DNA from: Pigoraptor vietnamica
Lineage: Eukaryota > Opisthokonta > Filasterea
Length of the DNA stretch: 33,826 nt
Reading direction: 5' to 3'
Assembly: GCA_943704525.1 (NCBI GenBank)
Contig: CALSCQ010003220.1
Span: 27,501 to 61,326, forward strand
Shown: in pieces, positions 19,159 to 28,700 of the stretch
Numbering within the stretch: the stretch's first letter is position 1
Layout: the number at the start of each line of letters is the position of its first letter
Position numbers and translations under genes: made by a program
The notes under the pieces: model-generated
What the model saw: the letters and a program-made list of their open reading frames with translations, nothing else
Databases searched by the model: none
What the model was told of the DNA's origin: nothing

Positions 19159-21994
19159 ATGGCGACCTCGAAGCGTCAGGAGGAGAAGAACATGAAGATT
19201 CTCCGTGACCTCGTGAAGAGGCCCGAGAACAAGCGCTGCTTTGAGTGTGACAGTCTGGTGCGTGTCGCGCTCGTGTCTCTTCCATTGCCGCTCGCGTTTG
19301 TGCAATTGCCGTACTTGCGCGTAAATGCCTAGAAGCCCATGATACTAATGCGCGCATGGTTTTTTGCCTTCAATAGGGTCCTACGTATGCGAACCTGTTC
19401 AACAACACGTTCGTGTGCGTGAACTGCAGCGGCGTCCTCCGTGGCTTCGAGCACCGTCTCAAGTCCATCTCGATGGCGACGTTTAAGGATGACGAAATTG
19501 CCGCTCTGCAGCGGGACGGCAACGACGTTGGACGCGCAGTGTGGCTGGGTCGCTTCAACGCGCGCGATGAGCAGCTGCCCGACGGGAAGGACGCCAACAG
19601 GCTCAAGGAGTTCATCCGCCTCAAGTACCAGGTGCGTTCTTGCTCTGTCTGCGTGTTTGGGCAGCATGCACCGTCTGTGTGCTGCGACTCGTAGATGTGA
19701 GGAATTTCGGGTCTCTTGCGTCGGTACCATGTGTCATTTTTCTTTGTGCGTACGTGCATGCTTCTGTGGGGCATTCGCGGAACGTTGGTTTGATGTTGGT
19801 GTTCGTCTCTGCGATCCGCCATTGTATAGATTTCGGCGCATTGAGTTTGGTGTCAATGTCGTTGGTAGAACGAGGCGGCATTTTTCTTTAATAACAAATT
19901 TCCATACGCACGTTGTCATCGGGATTGTTCGTAGTTGTATGAGATTTTGGGTGTCGAGTTTCATTGTTGTCACTCGCCACACACCGTGGTAGGGCAAGGG
20001 AGTCAATTTTCTCCTTGCAAAAATCTTCGTTCAGTGCTGTATGGGATTTTGCGCATTGAATTTTTCGTATGTAGTGTTGGTAGAGTGAGGAGACCTTTTT
20101 CCCTGTTTGCAGACCTTCGTTCAGAGCTCTATTGGTTTCTGCGTGTTAAATTTCTCAGTGGTAGTTTTGTTGTCGATAGGTGGTAGAGAAAGTCTGAATT
20201 TGAACCGGCAAATTCTCATACTGGGTGCTGCATCAACTGTGCTTGTTCTCAACTGTCAAGCCGACTGCCTTCATATCGTTCGCTGCTAGTAGGGTCTCAC
20301 CCCCCCCCCCCCCCCCCCCGGTCGCTCTGTGCAGGTCAAGAAGTGGTATGTGCCCCGCGAGCAGGCGCGCATCCCCGAACGCAGCGACCAGCCCCCCGCC
20401 CAGAACGCACAGGCACTCTTCGGCAACCAGCAGATGCCCAAGCTCGTCGTCGAACCCGGCGTCGCGGCGCAGGGTCGGCCGGCGTCTGGCAGCGTCAACG
20501 GCGGCGCGGACGACATTTTTGGCGCGATTGCGAGCCAGAAGCCCCAGGCGGACTTCTTTGGTGGTGCGAGCAACGCGCCCGTCGCGCAGTCGCACGACAT
20601 GTTTGCTGCTGCCAACAACACCGCGGCCCTCTCAAAGCCTATGGGTGGGTTTTGTTCTCGGGTGTGGACGCGCTGCTTGGTTTTTGAATAGGGCATGGTG
20701 ATCTGACTTTGTGGTCTTCACTTTGCCGCGCCAGTGGACGACTGGGCTTCGCAGCCTCTCCCCGTGGGCCCTCAGAAGGTCGCGGCCCACGCACCGGCTC
20801 AGCCGCAGCAGCAGCAGCAGCAGCAGGCGAAGCCCGCCGCTCCGAAGAACGAGTTTGAGTCGTTTATGGCCGAAGTGTCCAAGCCGCAGACGCAGGACGA
20901 CAAGTACAACGCGCTCAAGGACCTCATCGGCTCTGTGAGCTACAGTGCGCCCGCGCCCGCCGCCCAGCCCGCGCAGCAGGGATGGGTTGCGCCGCCTGCA
21001 CAGCCCGCGCAGCAGGGCTGGGGTGCGCCCGTCGCCCAACCCGCCCAGCAGCAGGGGTGGGGTGCCCCGCAGCCGCAGCCACTCGCCGCTTCGCCCTTTG
21101 GCGCCCCCGTCGCGCAGCCGGCCCAGCAGCAGGGATGGGGTGCGCCTCAGCCGCAACCCGTGCCCGCGCAGCCCGCGAACTCTTGGAGCACGCCCGTTGC
21201 GGGGGCCCCGCAGCAACAGCAGGGATGGGGCGCCCCCCAGCCTCAGCCCGTTGCGGCGCCTTTCGGTGCGCCTGCGGCGGCCCAGCCTGCGGTCAACCCC
21301 TACGCCGCGTTCGGCGCCGCGCCTCAACAGCCGCAGATGGCCGCCGCGTCGCCGTTTGGCGCGCCCGCGCCAAGCCCCTACGGCGGCATGCCCGCGCAGC
21401 CTCAGCCCGCCGGCATGTTTGGCGCGCCCGCCCCCAGCACGTCGGCCGCTCCTCAGGGCGGCGTGTTTGCGCAGGCGTCCCCGTTCGGTCTCCCCTCGTC
21501 CGCGCCTATGCCCGCGCAGCCGACACCCGCCGCCGCGAATCCCTTCGGCGGACTTGGCGGCGCCCCTGCGCCCGCTGTGGAAGCGAACCCATTTGGCATG
21601 CCCAGCAAGCCGTCGTCCAATGCGTTTAATGACCTGTCGCCATTTGGCGCGAACAAGCCCGCGTCGTCTGGTTTTGGAACGAACTCGCCGCAGATGCGCC
21701 CTCAAGCCGCGCCGGCCGCCGCGCCCGCACCCGCAAACAACCCGTTTGGCGGCATGGGTGGCATGGGCATGGGCGCCCCCGCGGCCAATCCGTTTGGAGC
21801 TGCTCCCGCACCCGCTGCGAACCCTTTTGTGAGTGTCACTGCTTGCATTTCGCGTGCGGTATTTGCGTCCCCTGACTTTTGGCGCGCGCTGTAATTGCCT
21901 CTTATTGCTTTGTTGCTGACGAAACTCGTGTTCGCCACCGTTTCAGGGTGCCGTGCCGGCAACGACCGCGACAAACAACAACCCCTTCTTCTGA
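19159..21994 (+). CDS. AGFG1: AGFG-type ArfGAP (Arf GTPase-activating protein with Gln/Pro/NPF-rich tail)
   Basis: Five exons (19159-19257, 19377-19631, 20335-20644, 20735-21828, 21947-21994) give 601 residues. Residues 1-125 are an ArfGAP domain: zinc ligands C27, C30, C47 and C50 in CX2CX16CX2C spacing, catalytic Arg55 in CSGVLRGFEH, then VKSISM-like RLKSISMATF and IWLG-like VWLGRFN. The start MATSKRQEEKNMKILRDL and the KKWYVPREQ following the domain are typical of AGFG1/2 (human KKRWYVPPEQ). The long tail is rich in Gln, Pro, Ala and Gly with five QQGWxAP repeats and many NPF/SPFG motifs, ending NNNPFF. NPF motifs bind EH-domain proteins such as EPS15; AGFG1 works as an endocytic adaptor (for VAMP7). 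Exact paralogue cannot be told. Intron 2 is long (703 bp) and repeat-bearing. Confidence 0.93.
19822..20200 (+). repeat. Degenerate ~100-bp tandem repeat inside AGFG intron 2
   Basis: Four diverged units start near 19822, 19932, 20036 and 20128. Each opens with a form of TGTATxxGATTTTGxGxxTTGA, continues with a GTTGGTAGAxxGAGG-like core and a T-rich stretch, and the last ones share ACCTTCGTTCAGxGCT or a close form. The copies are too diverged to be recent, and units 1 and 4 are partial matches. Confidence 0.65.
20300..20319. repeat. Poly-C tract near the AGFG exon 3 acceptor
   Basis: Twenty C in a row, 15 bp before the CAG acceptor at 20334. It may take the place of the polypyrimidine tract. 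Confidence 0.95.
20960..21240 (+). repeat. Coding repeat: QPAQQQGWGAP units in the AGFG tail
   Basis: Five copies of a Gln-Pro-rich unit centred on QQGW(G/V)AP, spaced 13 to about 40 residues apart. The first three are close together and differ mainly at silent sites. Confidence 0.8.
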
Positions 21995-22376
21995 AGCGTT
22001 CGCTATGCTTGCAAACACCGCGCTGCTGGCGTTATGTCTGTCTTTCTTGTCTTTCACACTCCTCGCTCGGAAGCGAATGCGCGCGCGTCATTAAGCTGCT
22101 GTTTGGCGTCGCACATGGGACGGTCTCGCACATGGGACGGTCTGCATCTCCTTTTTTTCCCAAATTGCACCCCGTTAGTCGGCCGGCCAATCGCGCCCGG
22201 CACACGGCTCAACAATGAAAAGATGCAGAATTGGTTTGGTGAACGTCTCGCTATCTATACACTTGCTGCGCGTCGCTGTCAGTGCCGACGTGAGTGGATG
22301 GATTTCGATAGTTTCAATGTGGCAGAAAAAGCAGCAAGCGCGAACGCAAAAACGCAGCAGCGATGTCTTCTTGTTC
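21995..22376. other. Convergent 3' flanks of AGFG and CHMP5
   Basis: A 382-bp spacer between two stop codons. It holds a perfect 17-bp tandem duplication and no visible gene. Confidence 0.5.
22109..22142. repeat. Perfect 17-bp tandem duplication
   Basis: TCGCACATGGGACGGTC occurs twice without a gap in the spacer between AGFG and CHMP5. Confidence 0.9.
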
Positions 22377-22885
22377 TCAGTTTGTGAGGGGCACTTCGGG
22401 AAGGCCAAACTCGTCCACCTTGACGTCCTGCATGCCACGTCACACGAGAGTGAGTTATGCAATCCTAAGCGTACTGCACAGAGAAAACAGCTGACTCTCA
22501 CACACACCAGTCGCACTCAGTCCCACATCTCAGACGGGAAAAAACCGCAATTACCTTTCCGCCAGCAGCTGTGGGCTCGGCCGTGGGCGCGGCTGGCGCG
22601 CTCGTTGCCTCGTCGAGATAAGACGAGTCTGCGTCCGCAATCTCATCGCCGAGCGCATCGAATTCTGTGCGAAACGTGTCACAGTTAAACAACAACGTCG
22701 AGATGTCATCCACGACTACCCACGCAGTGCAGTCGAGATGTCATCCACGACTACCCCACGCAGTCACTCTGCACCACCAACGCGCACACACGCACACACG
22801 CGACCTTCTGCACCACATCGACAAACAAACAAACACACACATACGCGCGCGCGCGAAGTTCTGCACCTCAACGACAAACACACAC

Positions 22886-22941
<56 letters not shown>

Positions 22942-23917
22942 CTTCCACACAGCTCGAACATGCACTAACCGGCCTCGAGCTCAGCGTCATCGACATCGTC
23001 ACCGATGCCGTACGAGCGGCTGAGGCTCTCCTGGATTTCGTTGGCCTGGTCGAGCATGTCCTCCATCTCGTCTTGGATGTCCTGCGGGCACAAGTAACAG
23101 AGTCAGCCACGGGTACGCAGAACCGTGTAGAACGGCCGACGTAGTGCGGACAATATAACGCCGGCGATGCCAGTAGTGCAGCGAACGAGCGAAGAGTTAA
23201 CAGGAGGGGCGAAGCCATACCTCGACCTTGTCAATGTTGATGTTTTTGAACTGCTTCTTCATCTCCTTGACGCCCGTCTTCATGGCATCGACCGTCGTCA
23301 CCGTGTCCTTGAGAGTCTGCGTCGCAAAGTTCGCCTGCTCCATGTTGAAGGACTGCTGCATCAGCTGGTCCCGCTGGTTCTCGTACCTGCAGGACACGGG
23401 TGTGAGTAACCCCCACCTTCCCTCCTAGAAGCACAGCACGACACACTGCGCACACAACGGGGACTTACATCCTCTTCTGCTTGAGCACTCGAAGCGCGCG
23501 TTGCTTCAGTGCGTTCTGCGCAAGCGAAAGAACATAATGCCACGAGCACTTCGCCAAACGACCCAAAATAAGCAGGCTCTCTGAAGATAGAATAGCCGGA
23601 CGCACCTTTCCAGGACCCTCGCGCATCTTGGCCATTTGGTCCTTGTACTTTTTCAGCTCCGCATCGAGCTTGGCAATCTTCTTCTCTATCGACTCGCCGC
23701 GCGCATCGGTCTACACAAACACGGAAACACGCGCACATCAGAATCCTACAAACATCGTACATATTTACGACTTCGATGACACTGAGATGCGAGTCACTTC
23801 GCATGGGCACAATGGGTACTGACAACGACGGGCACGAACTGCACGCACCGAAGCGATGGCGTCTGTGAGTGTCGGCGGGGGCTGCTTGGGCTTGCTGCTC
23901 CCAAACAGGCGGTTCAT
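22377..23917 (-). CDS. CHMP5: ESCRT-III subunit CHMP5 (Vps60)
   Basis: Seven exons (23917-23849, 23710-23606, 23515-23469, 23386-23221, 23081-22970, 22664-22555, 22427-22377) give 219 residues, the same length as human CHMP5. Key matches are the start [20 protein letters not shown], the basic helix [67 protein letters not shown] and the acidic half [20 protein letters not shown]. The C-terminus [11 protein letters not shown] equals the human VDEFGLPQIP segment that, with the preceding helix, binds the LIP5/Vta1 regulator of VPS4. CHMP5 acts at endosomes in multivesicular-body sorting and membrane scission. Donors here are less GTGNGT-like than elsewhere (GTAAGT, GTATGG, GTTAGT, GTAATT occur). 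Identification is secure. Confidence 0.97.
22698..22764. repeat. 31/32-bp tandem duplication in CHMP5 intron 5
   Basis: Two copies starting TCGAGATGTCATCCACGACT (22698-22728 and 22733-22764) are separated by four bases and differ by one extra C in a C run. Probably recent. Confidence 0.88.
22877..22939. repeat. (CA)n microsatellite in CHMP5 intron 5
   Basis: CA run of about 63 bp with one CG interruption, GT-rich on the transcribed sense strand, within 120 bp of the exon 5 donor. Confidence 0.95.
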
Positions 23918-24651
23918 CTTTCACGCCTCCCACGCACCCCTGCGACCCGCCAATGAACCGTCAGTCTAACGTACCACGGCCGCGCTCAGCAAGAAGGCGC
24001 GACTCACAGTGCGTTTCGAGGGCGAACTACGAGGTACTCGGGAACTCGACAGCACGCCCGGCCGCAATAAGTTGAGAACTGCCTCGATGCGCACTTCGCC
24101 TACTTCATGCACATTCAGTTGCTTCAGAGCTGTTTGTAATTGTGGAAGCTTTCGTGTTGTGTGCGTGTGTGTGCGTGTGTGCGCGTGTGCGTGTGGTTTG
24201 GCTCAGGTGGTGCTAACTTTTTTGATGACGGGCTTGGAATTAAAACAGACTCCCAAAAACGATCCAAAAACAGAGGGTAACTTCCAATTCAATCTCAAAC
24301 CCTCACCCTGCCTGCGTGTGGCTCACGACCAGTTTCTGCTTGTACCACCAAACAACGGAAACGCAGCCGTGCAAATCGAAGCGCGCAGTGGGCGTGCCCC
24401 TGCCTGCAGTGTATTTCAAAGCACATGTAAGCGGGGTCGGATCAGCTTACAACGTAGACTTGCGCCCATCGACTCCAGTAGAGATGCAGTTTGAACGTGA
24501 GTCTGATTAATCATTTCAGCCGCCGCCGATCAAGCTGGTCGTGCCGGACCAGGTGTTAACAGACATAATGGCGGAGAAAATCAAGCCGAGCACCGGCCGC
24601 ATGACCACATAGCACCCGCGAGTACCAATGACGGCGGAATGGGTTCGCACT
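23918..24651. other. Intergenic: CHMP5 upstream region and VMA21 3' flank
   Basis: About 730 bp between two minus-strand genes. It contains an imperfect GT stretch (about 24158-24196). No gene is recognised. Open frames here show no family signature. Confidence 0.45.
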
Positions 24652-25293
24652 TCATTTCTTCTTCTTCGAAGCGGCTGTTGACGAAGGCGTCGTATCGTCC
24701 TCATTGTACGCAATTAGTACGCAGACGGCGAGCACAATTTGCACGGTGACGACAGCAACGATTGATGCGGGTATCGAGCCGTTCTCGTACCCAAGGTAGC
24801 CTGAAACGAGATAATACAGCACCCATCAGTCGCAGATCGCAGTTTTGAGCAAAGCATAGGTGGCTGATAAAACACACATATGGACTAGTCCTTCAAATCA
24901 ATATAGGCACACGGCCCAACGGCAAAGATCTGCAGATAATACGGGCGCATACCTTCAAAGAGCAAATCCCGAGCACCGAAGAATACGCCAAGAGGCACCA
25001 GGAACATAGCCGCCGTAAAGCGCATCATGCGCGTGACGACCTCGATTGGCATGTACCTGCACGCCCATCCCCGGTCAGTGGTTCAATCTCGACCACGTAT
25101 GCTCTTTAAAAAGCTGCTTGCGATACCCCTAATGTTCGAACTAATACAGTTGCTGTAACTGTAGAGGCGAACTCATCTGGGAGCGAATTTTCAAGAATAA
25201 AAAGTGCTCGTACCTGATGGCATCCCAACCCTTGTAAGTGGGCTCATCCGCCTCAGCGGTCGAAGGGCCCGCAACGTCCGCAGCGGACGCCAT
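24652..25293 (-). CDS. VMA21: V-ATPase assembly factor VMA21
   Basis: Three exons (25293-25214, 25056-24953, 24800-24652) give 110 residues; human VMA21 has 101. After a polar N-terminus (MASAADVAGPSTAEADEP) come two membrane helices: FTAAMFLVPLGVFFGA, followed by RDLLFEG (human SYIFEG), a short loop YLGYENGS, and ASIVAVVTVQIVLAVCVLIA (human AAIVAVVAVHVVLALFVYVA). The Asn-Glu after helix 2 (AYNEDD; human AWNEGS) is conserved. The protein ends in four lysines, which fits a KKxx ER-retrieval signal, as in yeast Vma21 (KKED). VMA21 guides assembly of the Vo membrane sector in the ER. It is divergent from TOP2, with an E-box pair between them. Identification is secure by topology and motifs. Confidence 0.92.
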
Positions 25294-25399
25294 TGTCAGA
25301 CTCTGGAGAAACACACAATGCAGCGAATGGCACTGCAGCTTGGTGTGAATTGGAACTCCCTTTCTTCGCTGAGACACAGAGGCAAGTGACGAAACAGAA

Positions 25400-25418
25400 C
25401 ACGTGCAGATCACGTGAT
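25400..25418. promoter_or_regulatory. E-box pair between VMA21 and TOP2
   Basis: CACGTG at 25400-25405 and 25411-25416, 11 bp apart; the second sits in the full palindrome ATCACGTGAT (25409-25418). It lies 107-125 bp upstream of the VMA21 start and about 310 bp upstream of TOP2. It is the same motif as in the CYP51/LASP cluster. Confidence 0.5.
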
Positions 25419-25730
25419 ATGTGGCGCGAAAATTCAAAATTTGAAAGGGAAATTGTTACGCCTGTCAATTTCGTGGCAGACCAACTCACGCCACACAGAG
25501 ACGCACATCCACCACGACACACACACACACGCATCCACCTGAGGGATCACGCTTTCACAACTCTATCGAAAACTTTTGTGAGAAAGATTCTTTTTTTTTT
25601 CACTGTGCGTTAGTTAGTAGAACGTCCCTAACGTAAGTTTCTTTTTTTTTTTTTTGGCTCTCTTTCTTTCGCGTTAACACTCGACCCGGAGACAGCGGGG
25701 GACGCTCGTGTGCGCCCTCGTTGGTACAAG

Positions 25731-28700
25731 ATGGCTGACTTTGACATGGATGACGAATTTGTGCAGGTGAGGGGATCTCTTCGCTCCATTCCTGCCTGTT
25801 TGCGAAACAGCCGCCTTTGTTGTCGTCGTTGTGTTTTGTTTTTGGCATCCTTTATGCCCCATATTACGCTGCATCTCGTCATCGAAAGAATGTCTGCATC
25901 TCTCCTGTTATGTCGTGCGCGAAGAAGAGGCTACGTCCCCTTGGAAGAGCTTGACCAGAACTCTTTCTCAACGCGTTGAATTCTCAGGTTCTTGGCGTGT
26001 CGAAAGCCAACCAGAAGAATGTCGCCGCGGCTCCCGCGAAGGGCAAGAAGGCCGCCGCCGCCGCCGCTCCTGCGGCGCCCAAAGGCGGCAACGGACGCAC
26101 GATCGAGGAGACGTACCAGAAGCTGACGCAGCTCGAGCACATCCTGCTGCGCCCAGACACGTACATCGGCAGCACCGAGATGCAGACGCAGCCCATGTGG
26201 GTGTGCGACCCGGACGGCACGTTCAGCTATCGTATGATCACGTACGCTCCCGGCCTCTACAAGATTTTCGACGAGATCCTCGTCAACGCCGCGGACAACA
26301 AGCAGCGCGACCCCTCGATGGACACAATCAAGATCTCGATCGACCAGGAGAACAACAAGATCAGCGTGTGGAACAACGGCCGCGGTATTCCGGTGGCGAT
26401 GCACGAGAAGGAGAACGTGTACGTCCCCGAGCTCATTTTCGGCCAGCTCCTGACCTCGTCGAACTACGACGATAACGAGAAGAAGACGACGGGAGGCCGT
26501 AACGGCTACGGCGCCAAGCTCTGCAACATCTTCAGCAAGGAGTTCACCATCGAGACCTGCGACGGCGAGCGCCGGTACGTCCAGACGTTCACGAACAACA
26601 TGTCGAACAAGACGCAGCCGAAGATTACGGCGCACACGAAGGAGTACACGTCGATCACGTTCCGGCCCGACCTCGGTCGCTTCGGCATGACGTCGCTCGA
26701 CGGCGACATTGTCGGGCTCCTCCGTCGTCGCGCGTACGACATTGCCGGCACGAGCCCCGGCGTCAAGGTGCGTTTTTTGCGTTCAGTTTGTGTTGCTGCG
26801 CCTCAACGTTCACTTTGTTGTGTGTAGCACCCTCGCTCACTTCTCGTGACCCGTTCCTCTGCCGCTTAGGTCTTCCTGAACGACGTGCGGCTCCCTCTGC
26901 GCGGCTTCAAGGACTACATCGACCTCTACCTCAAGGACAAGGAGACGGGTCTCAACAAGGCGGTCATCCACGAGAAGGTCAACGATCGCTGGGAGGTCGC
27001 GATGGTCGTCAGCGACGGCCAGTTCAGCCAGGTGCGCCTTGAGTTGTGTAGTGTCTGCGTTTTTTGCTTCATTGTTGTTGAATGCCTCTGCCTATCGCGC
27101 TATGGATGGTGCTTAATGCAAATTTGTGCCGTGAGAGTAGGTCAGCTTCGTGAACAGCATCGCGACGACGAAGGGCGGGACGCACGTCGACTACGTCACG
27201 ACGCAGCTGACGACCAAGATCCTCGAGGTCGTCGCCAAGAAGAACAAGGCGGCCACCGTCAAGCCGCACCAGGTGAAGAGCCACATGACGGTCTTCATCA
27301 ACGCGTTGATCGAGAACCCGACGTTCGACAGCCAGACGAAGGAGAACATGACGCTGCGCGCCAAGGCGTTCGGGTCCGAGTGCCCTCTCAGCGACAAGTT
27401 CGTCAAGCAGGCGGTCAACTCGGGCATCGTCGAGCAGATCCTGAACTGGGCGAAGCAGAAGCAGCAGACAGAGCTCGCGAGCAAGTGCAGCGGTTCGAAG
27501 AAGTCGCACATCACGGGCATCGCGAAGCTCGACGACGCGAACGAGGCGGGCGGGCGCAACTCGGACAAGTGCACGCTCATCCTCACGGAGGGTGATTCGG
27601 CCAAGGCGCTCGCCGTCAGCGGTCTGGCGGTCGTCGGCCGCGACTACTACGGCGTCTTCCCGCTGCGCGGCAAGCCGCTGAACGTGCGCGAGGCGACGCA
27701 CAAGCAGATCATGGAGAACCAGGAGATCCAGAACGTCGTCCAGATCCTCGGCCTCCAGTTCGGCAAGACGTACGAGACGACGAAGGGCCTGCGCTACGGA
27801 CACCTCATGCTGATGACCGACCAGGACCACGACGGCTCGCACATCAAGGGCCTGCTGATCAACTTTTTCCACCACTTTTGGCCGTCGCTGCTGCGCGTCC
27901 CCGGGTTCCTCGTCGAGTTCATCACGCCGATCGTCAAGGCGATGAAGGGCAACCGCGAGCAGGTCTTCTTCACGCTCCCGGAGTACGAGTCGTGGAAGGA
28001 GTCGATCGCCGGCGACCGGTCGTGGAAGATCAAGTGAGTGGGCTGCCGGCATGGTCAATGCCAGAACAATTGTGCGTCGGGAGCTACGACGCCACTCTTT
28101 TGATCTCAGATAGCTAATATCTACTCTGCGCCTCCTACAGGTACTACAAGGGTCTCGGAACGAGCACGTCGAAGGAGGCGAAGGAGTACTTTTCGAACAT
28201 GGGCCTCCACCAGATCGACTTTCGCTACCAGAACGAGGAGGACGACGCGTCGATCGACATGGCCTTCAGCAAGAAGAAGGCCGACGAGCGCAAGGAGTGG
28301 CTGCAGCAGTTCCGTCCCGGCACGTACCTCGACCACAAGTCCGGCCCGATCGCGTACGCCGACTTCATCAACAAGGAGCTGATCCTCTTTTCGATGGCGG
28401 ACAACGTGCGCTCGATCCCGTCGGTCGTCGACGGGTTCAAGCCATCGCAGCGCAAGGTCCTCTTCAGCTGCTTCAAGCGCAACCTCAAGGACGAGATCAA
28501 GGTCGCGCAGCTCGCCGGCTACGTCGCCGAGCACTCAGCCTACCACCACGGCGAACAGTCGCTCGCGGCGGCCATCATCAATATGGCGCAGAACTACGTC
28601 GGCAGCAACAACATCAACCTCCTCGTGCCGTCGGGCCAGTTTGGCACGCGCCTTCAGGGTGGCAAGGACGCGGCGAGCCCTCGTTACGTGTTCACGCGCC

